A stretch of DNA of 64,000 bases from Enterococcus cecorum DSM 20682 = ATCC 43198 (GCF_000407565.1 NZ_ASWI01000004.1:390001-454000); one strand, 5' to 3'. Positions 44,713 through 55,778 are shown, counted from the first letter of the stretch. The notes: generated by a model from the sequence alone, not told the origin. Numbers and translations are program-made.

Positions 44713-45291
44713 ATGTCCAAATATTCTTTTGAGTTTAAAAAGCAAGTTGTAAATGCTTATCTTAATGGCGAAGGTGGTTATACTTATCTTGCAAATAAGT
44801 TCGGCATTCCATCTGATAATAAAGTTAAACTATGGGTGGATAATTACAATGCATTTGGCGATGAAGGATTAAAACGTTCTAGAAAAAAAGATTTTTATTC
44901 TTTTGAAAAGAAGCTTTCTATAGTAGAGTTATATTTATCAAGTGAAATCTCATATCAAGATTTAGCTCTGCAAGAAGGAATTACTAATCCAAGTATGATC
45001 GCAAATTGGGTGAGTCGCTTTCGTGCAGCTGGTCCTGATGCCCTAAGACCACGCAAGAAGGGACGAAAGAAAACATTGAATACAACTAATGGCAATACAC
45101 AAAACAAACCAGTTGAAGAATCTTCTGTTGATACAAGTGCAGAACATGTAAAAGAGCTAGAAGAGGAACTTCTTAAATTGAGAATTGAGAATGCCTTTTT
45201 AAAAGAACTGAGGAGGCTGCGTTTAGAGGACGAGGAAAAAATGAGAGAAAGGCACTCGTCATCAACAGTCTCCGACGAGAATTCAAACTAA
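44713..45291 (+). CDS. IS3-family OrfA, copy 2
   Basis: 192 residues with the same two helix-turn-helix units and C-terminal zipper as copy 1. Four residues differ: Phe for Tyr in SKYSFEF, Asp for Val in GIPSDNK, Ala for Thr in SMIANW and Glu for Asp in ELEEELL. The six-A frameshift run is at 45236-45241. Confidence 0.9.
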   Translation: MSKYSFEFKKQVVNAYLNGEGGYTYLANKFGIPSDNKVKLWVDNYNAFGDEGLKRSRKKDFYSFEKKLSIVELYLSSEISYQDLALQEGITNPSMIANWVSRFRAAGPDALRPRKKGRKKTLNTTNGNTQNKPVEESSVDTSAEHVKELEEELLKLRIENAFLKELRRLRLEDEEKMRERHSSSTVSDENSN

Positions 45292-45314
45292 AAGACCTTC
45301 TCTCTTATACAGGC

Positions 45315-46133
45315 ATGCCTAAAGCAACATATATGTATTGGCAAAAACGATTTGATAGAGAAAATCCTGACAAAGAACTTGAAGAAAAAATCCAAGAAAT
45401 CCGTAAGAATAATAAGGATTACGGATATCGTAGAATACATGGAGAGCTTCATAATCAGGGATATCTCATCAACAAAAAGAAGGTTCAGCGAATAGTTCAA
45501 AAACTTGGCTTGCAGGTGACATCCTACACACGCAAAAGTAGGAAATATAGTTCCTATAGGGGCAGGACTGGTACCATTGCACCCAACAGAATTCGCAGAC
45601 GCTTTAATACGCACATACCCCATCAAAAAATCACAACGGATACGACTGAATTTAAGTATTATGAAGTTGATGTCAAAGGACATATGACAATGCATAAGCT
45701 GTATTTAGATCCATTTATGGATATGTGTAATGGAGAAATACTAAGTTACGGCATCGATAAGAAACCTTCAGCAAAGAATGTAATGAATGCCTTGGATAAA
45801 GCCATTGAAATCACTTCAGACTGCCCTTATAGACGAACATTCCATTCTGACCAGGGTTGGGCATACCAGATGAAGGCATACTCTCACAGGCTAAAAGAAG
45901 AACGAATATTTCAAAGCATGTCTCGAAAGGGCAACTGTCTAGATAATTCCGTAATGGAGAATTTCTTCGGTCTGCTTAAGCAAGAGATATACTATGGCGT
46001 TAATTACTATAGCTATGAGGAATTAAAAATGGAAATAGAACGATTTATAAAGTATTATAATGAACAACGAATAAAAGAAAAGTTAGGATGGATGAGTCCT
46101 GTTCAATATAGGCTCCATCTTTTAGCTGCATAA
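45315..46133 (+). CDS. IS3-family OrfB, copy 2
   Basis: 272 residues with intact DDE residues (TTDTTEFKY, FHSDQGWAYQ, MENFFGLLKQE). Four residues differ from copy 1: Arg for Lys in SYRGR, Thr for Ile in GRTGT, Gly for Ser in LSYGIDKK and Asn for Thr in YGVNYYS. It lies -1 to OrfA and is probably made as an OrfAB fusion. Confidence 0.9.
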   Translation: MPKATYMYWQKRFDRENPDKELEEKIQEIRKNNKDYGYRRIHGELHNQGYLINKKKVQRIVQKLGLQVTSYTRKSRKYSSYRGRTGTIAPNRIRRRFNTHIPHQKITTDTTEFKYYEVDVKGHMTMHKLYLDPFMDMCNGEILSYGIDKKPSAKNVMNALDKAIEITSDCPYRRTFHSDQGWAYQMKAYSHRLKEERIFQSMSRKGNCLDNSVMENFFGLLKQEIYYGVNYYSYEELKMEIERFIKYYNEQRIKEKLGWMSPVQYRLHLLAA

Positions 46134-46216
46134 TGAAAACGAGACGACCGGAGTCGTCTCGTAAAAAAGTCTAACTTTTGGGGGTCACCTCATTTGGAAG
46201 GCTGCTTTTTTTGAGA

Positions 46217-47077
46217 TTAATTATCTAAAATTTGAATGCCTAATCCAAGCAGACCCGGTCCTGTGTGAACAACTAATGCAGGCGAAATATCTCCAAATAG
46301 AATTTCTGTTGCATGAGGTAATCTCTTCGCTAATTCTGCTTTTAACCATTGACCTTCTTCATAAGCATCGCCATGTGCCACAGCGAGACGATAACTTTTT
46401 GCATCCTTTAAAAATTCTGCTGTTAATTTTAAGGTTGTTTCTAAGCTTTTTTTGCGTCCACGAGACTTGGCTACTGTGTAATAGATTCCATCTTCATTAC
46501 AAGAAATGGTGGGATTTAACTTCAGCATATTACCGACGATTGAAGCAACTAAGCCAATCCGGCCACCTTTTTGTAAATATTCGAGTGTAGCTACATTAAA
46601 GTAGATTCGGTTTTTATAGACTTCTTCTGCAAGTTTTTGTTGAATAGTTTGAAAATCTAGACCAAGTTCGATATATTCTGCAGCCCGAATCGCTTGAAGT
46701 CCGGCAGCAATTCCAATATTTTTCGTATCAAGTACAAAGGTGTCTAACTCCGGATATTCTTCACTCACTAAACGAACGGCATTAAAAGTACCACTTAAAC
46801 CACTAGAGATTGTGACAGCAACCACTTGTTGATAACCGTCTTTTTTTACTTGCTCAAAGACTTCATGAATCGTTTGCATACTTGGTAAAGAAGTTTTTGG
46901 AATTTCTTCTTTAAAGCGGTCATAAACTTCTTGAGGAGTGATATCTATTTTATCAATATAGGTTTGATTCGAATAAATAATTTGTAAAGGTAACATATAC
47001 ATTGATTTGTTAGTTACAATATCCATTGGCACATCGCAGCCAGAATCAATCACTAAGGCAATCTTTTTATTGTTCAT
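46217..47077 (-). CDS. DegV-family fatty-acid-binding protein
   Basis: A 286-residue DegV/FakB-like protein. Such proteins bind a fatty acid and present it to the kinase FakA for phosphorylation. The N-terminal EDD fold starts IALVIDSGCDVP, the substrate motif TISSGLSGTFN follows near residue 95, and the C-terminal part has LEYLQKGGRIG and VVHTGPGLLGLG. It overlaps the end of the DUF1836 gene by 11 bases. Which fatty acids it prefers cannot be told here. Confidence 0.9.
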   Translation of the reverse strand: MNNKKIALVIDSGCDVPMDIVTNKSMYMLPLQIIYSNQTYIDKIDITPQEVYDRFKEEIPKTSLPSMQTIHEVFEQVKKDGYQQVVAVTISSGLSGTFNAVRLVSEEYPELDTFVLDTKNIGIAAGLQAIRAAEYIELGLDFQTIQQKLAEEVYKNRIYFNVATLEYLQKGGRIGLVASIVGNMLKLNPTISCNEDGIYYTVAKSRGRKKSLETTLKLTAEFLKDAKSYRLAVAHGDAYEEGQWLKAELAKRLPHATEILFGDISPALVVHTGPGLLGLGIQILDN

Positions 47078-47630
47078 ATTTTTCTTCTCCTGTTAATATA
47101 TATTTTTCTTGAAGGATAATCATTTTTTCAGCGAGTAATTTATTTGCAAAAGCTCTAGTAGCCGCCTGTACTGCGATTCTATCTAGTTCAATCGGAATAG
47201 CCAAATTCATTGTACTTAATTGCGCTTGATTAATAATAAATTGAATGGATTTTTCCTGTTCATCGCAAAATAAATCATAAGCTTCCCTGATTCCACTAAC
47301 TTTTCCCTGAAATAAGATGCCACTTTTTACTTCTGAAATCGTAATGACTTGTTTCAATAAGGTAATTGCGATTAAAAAAGCTAAATGTTTTCGTTGATAT
47401 CTTTTTTTGATAGGTGCTGGAATCAATCCTTTTTTAACATAATTATTGACCATTGCAGGTGTTAGCAATGGATGCTTTTCTGTTTGAATGACGGGCATCA
47501 GATATTGATCTACCAGTTGAATGACTTGGTCCATATAAAGATCTAAATCGGGTAATTCTTGCCATCTTGGTAGGTGGAAATCTCTCAAAGACTCTCCCCA
47601 TAAGGCAAGTTCATGTTTTAATTCATCCAT
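47067..47630 (-). CDS. DUF1836 protein (MerR-like HTH)
   Basis: A 187-residue DUF1836 protein. The region PLLTPAMVNNYVKKGLIPAP (about residues 71-90) with KKRYQRKHL is a MerR-like winged helix, suggesting DNA binding. ATG 47630 follows GGAGTG; the longer frame from 47678 has no ribosome site. Pairing of DUF1836 with degV is common in Lactobacillales. A palindrome ATCTAGT/ACTAGAT at the promoter could be its own operator. Confidence 0.85.
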   Translation of the reverse strand: MDELKHELALWGESLRDFHLPRWQELPDLDLYMDQVIQLVDQYLMPVIQTEKHPLLTPAMVNNYVKKGLIPAPIKKRYQRKHLAFLIAITLLKQVITISEVKSGILFQGKVSGIREAYDLFCDEQEKSIQFIINQAQLSTMNLAIPIELDRIAVQAATRAFANKLLAEKMIILQEKYILTGEEKYEQ

Positions 47631-47681
47631 CAATATCACTCCAATATCTATAATACAAAAATTAATTATATTAATCATTTT

Positions 47682-47733
47682 ATCTAGTTTCTAAGACTAG
47701 ATATATTTTAGCATATCTAAATAATCTTGTCAC
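47682..47733 (-). promoter_or_regulatory. Promoter and palindrome of the DUF1836-degV operon
   Basis: On the minus strand GTGACA (47728-47733), 17-base spacer, TAAAAT (47705-47710) with a TGC extension. A perfect inverted repeat ATCTAGT (47682-47688) / ACTAGAT (47696-47702) lies at the start site, a likely operator. Confidence 0.6.
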
Positions 47734-47778
47734 GAAGAAAAAAATACAAAAAAATAGAAAAAAAGTTTTATATAACTC

Positions 47779-47807
47779 TTGATTTTTATTTAATGGAGTG
47801 CTAATAT
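47779..47807 (+). promoter_or_regulatory. Promoter of tRNA-Lys
   Basis: TTGATT (47779-47784), 17-base spacer, TAATAT (47802-47807), 17 bases before the tRNA. Confidence 0.6.
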
Positions 47808-47824
47808 GTAAAAGTAATCGATAC

Positions 47825-47897
<73 letters not shown>

Positions 47898-47909
47898 TTA
47901 TATTACGAT

Positions 47910-47946
47910 AAATCTATCTGGTATTTTACTAGATAGATTTTTTTTA
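47910..47946 (+). terminator. tRNA-Lys terminator
   Basis: AAATCTATCT (47910-47919) pairs perfectly with AGATAGATTT (47931-47940), then a run of T. Confidence 0.9.
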
Positions 47947-47999
47947 TTACTAATTAGTGAAAAAATATGTTAAAAATAGAAATAAACCCATTGCTTTTA

Positions 48000-48028
48000 A
48001 TGAAACTCTTTACAAAATAGGCTATAAT
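48000..48028 (+). promoter_or_regulatory. Promoter of the wal operon
   Basis: ATGAAA (48000-48005), 17-base spacer, TATAAT (48023-48028). The leader is about 70 bases. Confidence 0.5.
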
Positions 48029-48105
48029 AATCTTTGAGATGTTCAATAGGTTTATATATTCAACAATATAAAATAATAACTGTTTAAATATAGAGGTGAA
48101 ACTAG

Positions 48106-48810
48106 ATGAAAAAGATTTTAGTCGTTGATGATGAGAAGCCAATTTCTGATATCGTTAAATTTAATTTAGCAAAAGAAGGCTATGAAGTGTTTAGTGCATA
48201 TGATGGTGAAGAAGCTTTACAAAAAGTGGAAGAAATTCATCCTGATTTAATTTTGCTAGATTTAATGTTACCAAAAATTGATGGCTTAGAAGTTGCAAAA
48301 GAGGTCCGTAAAAATTATGATATGCCAATTATTATGGTTACTGCGAAGGACTCTGAAATTGATAAAGTGTTAGGACTTGAAATTGGAGCGGATGATTATG
48401 TGACCAAGCCATTTTCTAATCGTGAACTGGTAGCCCGGGTGAAAGCCAATTTGCGTCGTGGTGGTCAAGTTGCTAAAGAAACAGAAGAAAACCAAAACGC
48501 AGACTTAGTGGTGGGCGAATTAACGATACACCCAAATGCTTATATGGTTACCAAAAAAGAAGAAGAAATCATTTTAACGCATCGTGAATTTGAATTACTA
48601 CACTACCTTGCAAAACATTTAGGACAAGTGATGACACGTGAACATTTACTTCAAACGGTTTGGGGTTATGACTATTTTGGAGATGTGCGGACCGTGGATG
48701 TGACTGTCCGTCGTTTACGTGAAAAGATTGAAGATAAACCTAGTCATCCAAATTATTTAGTAACTCGTCGTGGGGTTGGCTATTTTTTACGTAATCCAGA
48801 ACAGGAGTAG
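48106..48810 (+). CDS. walR: Response regulator WalR
   Basis: A 234-residue OmpR-family response regulator of the essential cell-wall two-component system. The receiver domain has DDEKP, the phosphorylated Asp in [13 protein letters not shown] (near residue 53), and Thr/Lys switch residues in MVTAKD and VTKPFSN. The C-terminal winged helix ends with [20 protein letters not shown]. It controls peptidoglycan hydrolases. GAGGTGAA precedes the ATG. First gene of walRKHIJ. Confidence 0.96.
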   Translation: MKKILVVDDEKPISDIVKFNLAKEGYEVFSAYDGEEALQKVEEIHPDLILLDLMLPKIDGLEVAKEVRKNYDMPIIMVTAKDSEIDKVLGLEIGADDYVTKPFSNRELVARVKANLRRGGQVAKETEENQNADLVVGELTIHPNAYMVTKKEEEIILTHREFELLHYLAKHLGQVMTREHLLQTVWGYDYFGDVRTVDVTVRRLREKIEDKPSHPNYLVTRRGVGYFLRNPEQE

Positions 48811-48813
48811 TTT

Positions 48814-50646
48814 ATGAGAGAAAGAGTTCGCTTTTTTCAATCGGTGAACTTTAAGATTGCCCTGACATTTATCTTGATTTTACTTATTTCAATCGAGATA
48901 ATCGGGGCATATTTTATTCGCGGATTAGAAAAATCAATTGTCGATAATTTTACCAAAGGGATGGATACCCAAGTGGCTGCCTTGGCAAACACACTGTCTT
49001 CGGAGCTAGATCGAGATCAAGCGGATGATGAAACGATTCAAGCAAATATTCAGCGGCTATTAGATAATAGTAGTACGAGTGAAATGATTGAGATGCGTGT
49101 GGTGGATGAAAAAGGAATTGTTTTAGCTACGACCGATGTTTCAGGTAAGTCTGCGATTGGTAAGAAGAATGATTACCAAGAGCTAGATGATTTTACGATT
49201 AAAAGTATGAAAGTAGCAGATAAAGATACCCACAGTCGCGTACTTATTAATGTCCATCCGATTCAGTCAATGACAGGGGATACGGTTTTAGGTGCCCTGT
49301 ATGTAAAGAGTGATATTGAAGACCAGTATCAGCAAATTAAAAATATTGCGGTTATTTTTGTCACTGCATCACTTTTAGCAGTCGGTATTTCGATGGTCGT
49401 TGCGATATTGATTGCCCATTCGATTACTCAACCAATTGGTGAAATGCGAGAACAAGCTTTGCGAATTGCTAGAGGAGATTACAGTCGAAAAGTTACCGTT
49501 CATGGAAAAGATGAATTAGGTCAATTAGCTTTAACTTTTAATCAGCTGGCTGAACAAATAGAAGAAACGCAAGATGCGATGGAATCTGAAAGAAACCGTT
49601 TGAATAGCGTCTTATCACATATGTCAGATGGAGTCGTTGCTACTGATCGCCGCGGCAAAGTAATTACAATTAATGATATGGCCCTTTCTTTATTGGGAAT
49701 TTCTAAAGAGGCAGCGATTGGGCAAAATATATTGAATCTATTGGATATTGAAAAAGATTATACTCTTCGGAAAATTTTAGAAAGTACAGAAGAGTTATTA
49801 ATTGAGCGAAATGAATCTAATTATGGGGATAACAAGATTATTCGTGTGGAATTTTCGATGATTCGGCGTGAGTCTGGTTTTATCTCGGGTTTAGTTGCCG
49901 TTATGCACGATGTTACCGAACAAGAGCAAAATGAACGTGATCGTCGTGAATTTGTTTCTAACGTTTCTCATGAACTACGTACACCTTTAACAAGTATGCG
50001 TAGTTATATCGAGACTTTAAGTGAAGGCGCTTGGCAAGATCAAGAAATGGCTCCTCGGTTTTTAAAAATTACTTTGGATGAAACAGACCGTATGATTCGG
50101 ATGATTAATGATTTACTTGATTTATCTCGTATGGACAATGACAATTTAAAACTAAATATTGAAATGGTTAATTTTAACGAATTAGTGAATTTTGTCTTAG
50201 ATCGTTTTGACGTAATTATTGCAAATAGTGAGAAAAAGTATCGTATTGTTCGAGAGTTTACGCAAAGACCGCTTTTTGTCGAAGTGGATACTGACCGGAT
50301 GATTCAAGTCATTGATAATATTATGAATAATGCGATTAAGTATTCTCCAGATGGTGGAAAAATAACCGTGCGCTTAATGGAAACACATAATAACGTGATA
50401 TTATCGATTACCGACCAAGGGCTAGGAATTCCTAAAAAAGATATTTCACGTATTTTTGAACGCTTTTATCGTGTGGATAAAGCTCGTGCACGCAAACAAG
50501 GTGGAACTGGTTTGGGATTGGCGATTTCAAAAGAAGTGGTCAAAGCATTAGGCGGAACTATCTGGGCTACTAGTATTGAAAATTATGGTTCGACGTTTTA
50601 TATCAGTTTACCTTATGAACCGTTTGAGGAGGAATGGTGGGATTGA
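48814..50646 (+). CDS. walK: Sensor histidine kinase WalK
   Basis: A 610-residue membrane kinase. Helix 1 (IALTFILILLISIEIIGAYF, about residues 13-32) and helix 2 (about 175-198) enclose an extracellular PAS-like sensor. HAMP, cytoplasmic PAS (about 260-370), the His in SNVSHELRTPLTSM and the ATPase boxes NAIKYSPDGGK and GGTGLGLAISK follow. It starts 3 bases after walR and overlaps walH by 13 bases. Confidence 0.96.
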   Translation: MRERVRFFQSVNFKIALTFILILLISIEIIGAYFIRGLEKSIVDNFTKGMDTQVAALANTLSSELDRDQADDETIQANIQRLLDNSSTSEMIEMRVVDEKGIVLATTDVSGKSAIGKKNDYQELDDFTIKSMKVADKDTHSRVLINVHPIQSMTGDTVLGALYVKSDIEDQYQQIKNIAVIFVTASLLAVGISMVVAILIAHSITQPIGEMREQALRIARGDYSRKVTVHGKDELGQLALTFNQLAEQIEETQDAMESERNRLNSVLSHMSDGVVATDRRGKVITINDMALSLLGISKEAAIGQNILNLLDIEKDYTLRKILESTEELLIERNESNYGDNKIIRVEFSMIRRESGFISGLVAVMHDVTEQEQNERDRREFVSNVSHELRTPLTSMRSYIETLSEGAWQDQEMAPRFLKITLDETDRMIRMINDLLDLSRMDNDNLKLNIEMVNFNELVNFVLDRFDVIIANSEKKYRIVREFTQRPLFVEVDTDRMIQVIDNIMNNAIKYSPDGGKITVRLMETHNNVILSITDQGLGIPKKDISRIFERFYRVDKARARKQGGTGLGLAISKEVVKALGGTIWATSIENYGSTFYISLPYEPFEEEWWD

Positions 50647-51944
50647 AATATTTGAGTCGTGGGATTCGTTTAGGTTTGGTCACATTGATTGCTTTGAGTT
50701 TCTATCTTTCATATCTCATTTGGTTATCTCCTGAACGAAATGATGAAAGCCAAGAGCAAGAGTTGAGTCAAAAAATTACAGATATTCGTTCTAAAGAGGA
50801 ATTATTTTTACCTACAAGTGTTGCATATCACGATGATAAACAAATTAACATAAGTAATTCACCAAGTATCTTATTATCTTTACATCATTTTTTTAAAGAT
50901 CAAGAAATTCGTCGTCTACAAATCTATGCCTATGAAAATGAAGAATCTTTATTAAAAAATTTATCAAAGGAAAATTATATTTCTTTTGATTATTTGTCAA
51001 AAATGAATTTAAATGAATATTTATCTGTTTATCAATTACGATTGTCAAATAACGATAAACAGAAACTAAAAAGTATTTATTTTGATGAAATGAGATTGAA
51101 TTTAAAGCAAAAGCAACTAGTCTTTATTAATCACGAAGACCAGCAAGTGTTCAAATTTCATGTACAAATGGATTTAACCCAGATTGAAAACTATCTTAAA
51201 AAGCATCAAAAACAATTTCAATTGCATGAAGGTGAAATTAAGATGGTTTCCGGACAAGTTTATAGTAAAGATCCTATCAAATTACAGTTATACTCTTATA
51301 TCTCAACGGATCAACCTTATACACTTTTTCGTGATGCATTCTTTTTAAATACACGTGATATCAAAGTGAATGATGATACAAATGATGCTTTGGTCTTAAG
51401 TAATCATCAAGGCGATATGCTGTCTATTTCATTGAATGATCAAATGCTGCATTTTCGTGCGAATCAAGTGGATTTTCATAATCAGAATATGTATAGTGTA
51501 AGTGCGGATTATGTCTCTCGCTTAGGAACGAACCTAGGACAATTGCGTTTCTTTCAACGTGAAGATAAGAAGATTATTTATCGTGCGTTTGTCGAAGGAT
51601 ATCCATTATTTAGAAAAGATGATAACGGAAAAATTGTAGTTTCCTTTAGTGATTTAGGTCAAGAAAATACTAGAAATATGGAGATTAGTGGGAATTTAAC
51701 TACATTACAAGTTCCAATTCCTTCTGATAAGACAAAAACACTGCCAGGTGCTTTAACCATTTGTGAAAAGTTGCAATCCTTAGGTATCAAAGCATTACCA
51801 GAAATGACGATTGGTTATTTGTGGGAGGAAATACAAGATACTGGAGTGGTGGATTTAACACCGACTTGGTTTGCTTATTATCAAAATCAATGGCTACCAT
51901 ACGATGAATTGGTACAAATTTTATCAAACGGGAAAGGGGCTTAA
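50634..51944 (+). CDS. walH: WalK regulator WalH (YycH)
   Basis: A 436-residue protein with one N-terminal membrane helix (LGLVTLIALSFYLSYLIWLS) and a large outer domain. In relatives WalH and WalI join WalK in the membrane and tune its activity. Sequence conservation is low across species, so identity rests on the YycH-like layout and the operon position. The start ATG lies within the end of walK, after GAGGAGG. Confidence 0.88.
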   Translation: MVGLKYLSRGIRLGLVTLIALSFYLSYLIWLSPERNDESQEQELSQKITDIRSKEELFLPTSVAYHDDKQINISNSPSILLSLHHFFKDQEIRRLQIYAYENEESLLKNLSKENYISFDYLSKMNLNEYLSVYQLRLSNNDKQKLKSIYFDEMRLNLKQKQLVFINHEDQQVFKFHVQMDLTQIENYLKKHQKQFQLHEGEIKMVSGQVYSKDPIKLQLYSYISTDQPYTLFRDAFFLNTRDIKVNDDTNDALVLSNHQGDMLSISLNDQMLHFRANQVDFHNQNMYSVSADYVSRLGTNLGQLRFFQREDKKIIYRAFVEGYPLFRKDDNGKIVVSFSDLGQENTRNMEISGNLTTLQVPIPSDKTKTLPGALTICEKLQSLGIKALPEMTIGYLWEEIQDTGVVDLTPTWFAYYQNQWLPYDELVQILSNGKGA

Positions 51945-51947
51945 AAA

Positions 51948-52808
51948 ATGGATTTCAAACGAATAGAAGCAATTTTTCTGGTCGCTTTCCTTTGTTTAGA
52001 TATTTTCTTGTTTTCGATTTATAGACAATCACAAAATGAGCAGACACCAATCAATAATTCCTCTACCATCAAAATTACGCAGCGTTTAAAAGAAGATAAA
52101 ATCAAGTATGAGGGCAAAATTTCATCTGAGCATACGGATGGTTATTATCTTAGTGCTACCCAGACAAATTTAAATACGGAATTGCAAAATATGAAAAAGA
52201 CAAAGAAATTAGAAAATGCCGATGTTTTGCGAAGTAGTGTGAAAGATAATTTACTTTCTTTAACCCCAGAAAAAGATTTATCCGTCAATAAAAAAGGACA
52301 GATTCCGACATTGGTTCGTGAAACATTAACAAATCAGAAAGAGATTATCCTCGGAAAAGATTATCGCTATCAAGACGAAATTCATCAACAAAGTGATGGC
52401 TATTTGGATGCTTATGCTTGTCAGAAATATGAAGGCATTCCAATAAATGATATTACTGCTCAAATTAAATTTACGTTAAAGAAAAATGATGAGAATTATC
52501 GCCTTGAAAAGATTCAGCAAATGCATTTGAGCAATTTAACGGCTTTACGCGAAAAAATGCCGCTAGTCTCTGAGGAAGATGCTTTAACGACGCTTTATAT
52601 TAATAATAAATTGAGTAAAAATGATGAAATTTTATGGTCGAAATTAGCTTACACATTGGTACTACAAGTGAGAGGGAAAAATGTTTATGTACCTGCTTGG
52701 TTTGTGTCAATACGGCATGAAGACAAAAAAGAGCAAGTCGAAATAGTCAATGCTTTTCGTAATCGTATCATTACGAATGCTGCAGTTCGTAAAGTAGAAA
52801 ATAAATAA
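51948..52808 (+). CDS. walI: WalK regulator WalI (YycI)
   Basis: A 286-residue protein with one N-terminal membrane helix (AIFLVAFLCLDIFLFSIY, about residues 7-24) and an outer YycI domain. It works with WalH to modulate WalK. The gene starts 3 bases after walH. Assignment is by topology and position, helped by the C-terminal YVPAWFVSI segment. Confidence 0.88.
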   Translation: MDFKRIEAIFLVAFLCLDIFLFSIYRQSQNEQTPINNSSTIKITQRLKEDKIKYEGKISSEHTDGYYLSATQTNLNTELQNMKKTKKLENADVLRSSVKDNLLSLTPEKDLSVNKKGQIPTLVRETLTNQKEIILGKDYRYQDEIHQQSDGYLDAYACQKYEGIPINDITAQIKFTLKKNDENYRLEKIQQMHLSNLTALREKMPLVSEEDALTTLYINNKLSKNDEILWSKLAYTLVLQVRGKNVYVPAWFVSIRHEDKKEQVEIVNAFRNRIITNAAVRKVENK

Positions 52809-52850
52809 ATTTTACAGTATAATGACCTTAGATAAAAGAGGTGTGAACTT

Positions 52851-53657
52851 TTGGAAACAGGACAAGCTTTTGAAATTAGTATTTTAGCTAGTGGTTCGAC
52901 AGGGAATAGCTTATATTTAGAGACGGCTGAAAAAAAGATTTTAGTCGATGCTGGTTTAAGTGGTAAAAAAATCGAATCCTTAATGCAGCAAGTCGGTAAA
53001 AATCCAGCAGACTTAGATGCTATTTTGGTGACGCATGAACATTCCGACCATATTCAAGGGGTAGGAGTCTTAGCACGGCGTTATGATTTAGAAGTCTACG
53101 CAAATGAACTAACTTGGAAAGCCATGGATAAACACTTGGGTAAAATTCCCGTTGAAAAGAAAAAAATCTTTGAAATGGGTAAAAAGATTACTTTTGGTGA
53201 TATGGATATTGAAAGCTTTGGTGTATCACATGATGCCGCCGCGCCACAATTTTATCGTTTTTATAAGGATAATAAGTCTTTTGTCATGTTGACAGATACT
53301 GGTTATTGCAGCGATTATATCCGAGGAGTCATCAAAGGGGCCGATGCTTATTTAATTGAAAGTAATCATGATTTAGAAATGTTACGAATGGGCGGTTACC
53401 CTTGGACTTTAAAGCAAAGAATCTTAGGAGATAAGGGCCATTTGTCTAATGAAGATGGCGCTTTAGTGATGACTGATGTTTTAACTGATAAAACCAAACG
53501 TGTCTATCTTGGTCATTTAAGTCGTGAAAATAATCTTGTTGAACTAGCCCATATGACAATGGAAGATACCTTAAAACGTTATGATTTTGGTGTTGGTGAG
53601 ACTTTTGATATTTATGATACAAATCCAGATACAGCGTGTGAACCCTTTACATTATAG
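52851..53657 (+). CDS. walJ: WalJ (YycJ) metallo-beta-lactamase-fold protein
   Basis: A 268-residue cytoplasmic metallo-hydrolase, thought to be a nuclease linked to DNA or cell-cycle quality control. The metal motif THEHSDHIQG stands near residue 60, with ASGSTGNSLYLE at the start and LGHLSRENN near the end. The start is TTG, with GAGGTGTG well placed. The operon ends here; the htrA gene that often follows is absent and groESL comes next. Confidence 0.93.
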   Translation: METGQAFEISILASGSTGNSLYLETAEKKILVDAGLSGKKIESLMQQVGKNPADLDAILVTHEHSDHIQGVGVLARRYDLEVYANELTWKAMDKHLGKIPVEKKKIFEMGKKITFGDMDIESFGVSHDAAAPQFYRFYKDNKSFVMLTDTGYCSDYIRGVIKGADAYLIESNHDLEMLRMGGYPWTLKQRILGDKGHLSNEDGALVMTDVLTDKTKRVYLGHLSRENNLVELAHMTMEDTLKRYDFGVGETFDIYDTNPDTACEPFTL

Positions 53658-53663
53658 AGATAA

Positions 53664-53715
53664 AAGATGTTTGATTATCTTGAGGATTCAGATAGTCAAG
53701 CATCTTCTTTTTTTA
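53664..53715 (+). terminator. Terminator of the wal operon
   Basis: AAGATG (53664-53669) pairs with CATCTT (53701-53706), with inner TTGA/TCAA and TATCT/AGATA pairs, then seven T. Confidence 0.85.
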
Positions 53716-53733
53716 GTTTTTTAGACAAAATAC

Positions 53734-53762
53734 TTGCAAATAGAGCGTAAAATGAGTAATAT
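53734..53762 (+). promoter_or_regulatory. Promoter of groESL
   Basis: TTGCAA (53734-53739), 17-base spacer, TAATAT (53757-53762). An overlapping TATAAT at 53760-53765 has a poorer spacing to this -35. Confidence 0.6.
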
Positions 53763-53773
53763 AATACTTGTAG

Positions 53774-53800
53774 TTAGCACTCAACTGTTTAGAGTGCTAA
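53774..53800 (+). promoter_or_regulatory. CIRCE operator (HrcA)
   Basis: TTAGCACTC-N9-GAGTGCTAA, a perfect match to the CIRCE element bound by HrcA. It lies just after the promoter. No CtsR heptads were seen here, so groESL appears to be under HrcA alone. Confidence 0.95.
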
Positions 53801-53835
53801 TATCTAGATATTTATCTTTTTTGGAGGGATTCATT

Positions 53836-54120
53836 GTGTTAAGACCTTTAGGAAATCGTGTAATTATTGAAGTTGCACAAGAAGAAGAAAAAACAATTGG
53901 CGGGATTGTATTAGCCTCTGCTGCCAAAGAAAAACCACAAACCGGTACAGTCATTGCTGTAGGAAGTGGCGAAGTATTAAAAGATGGTACAAAAGTTGAA
54001 GTTCCAGTAAAAGTTGGCGAAACGGTAATGTTTGAAAAATATGCTGGATCTGAAGTGAAATATGAAGGAAAAGAATATTTAATCGTTGCGGCTAAAGATA
54101 TTATGGCCGTTGTAGAATAA
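53836..54120 (+). CDS. groES: Co-chaperonin GroES
   Basis: A 94-residue ring-forming lid for GroEL. It begins [11 protein letters not shown], with the mobile loop [11 protein letters not shown] around residues 15-25 and the C-terminal [15 protein letters not shown] 53836 is the start, with GGAGGG upstream; the longer frame from 53734 would run through the promoter and CIRCE. groEL follows after 17 bases. Confidence 0.95.
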   Translation: MLRPLGNRVIIEVAQEEEKTIGGIVLASAAKEKPQTGTVIAVGSGEVLKDGTKVEVPVKVGETVMFEKYAGSEVKYEGKEYLIVAAKDIMAVVE

Positions 54121-54131
54121 GATTGAGGTGA

Positions 54132-55769
<1,638 letters not shown>

Positions 55770-55778
55770 AAATAGACG

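Larger units (their letters stand above)
44656..46192 (+). mobile_element. IS3-family (IS150-like) insertion sequence, copy 2
   Basis: 1537 bp, the same length and orientation as copy 1 at 16644-18180. The left inverted repeat has one change (CCCCAAAAAG in place of CCCCCAAAAG). The flanking triplets are TTG (left) and TTT (right), so the target duplication is imperfect or was altered after insertion. Both open frames are intact. Confidence 0.93.
44628..46212. terminator. feo/degV terminator, split by the second IS copy
   Basis: The left flank of the IS (44628-44649, run of A, then GCAGTCTCCCAAAA) and the right flank (46193-46212, TTTGGAAGGCTGC and a T run) are complementary over nearly 20 bases with two mismatches. 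Brought together they form a bidirectional terminator with a short AT loop. It lay between the converging feo operon and degV. Confidence 0.7.

Noticed and set aside
53658-53835. Missing htrA after walJ read as a deletion
   Set aside because: The intergenic region is a normal terminator followed by the groESL promoter and CIRCE; there is no remnant of htrA, so the order may simply be natural in this lineage.
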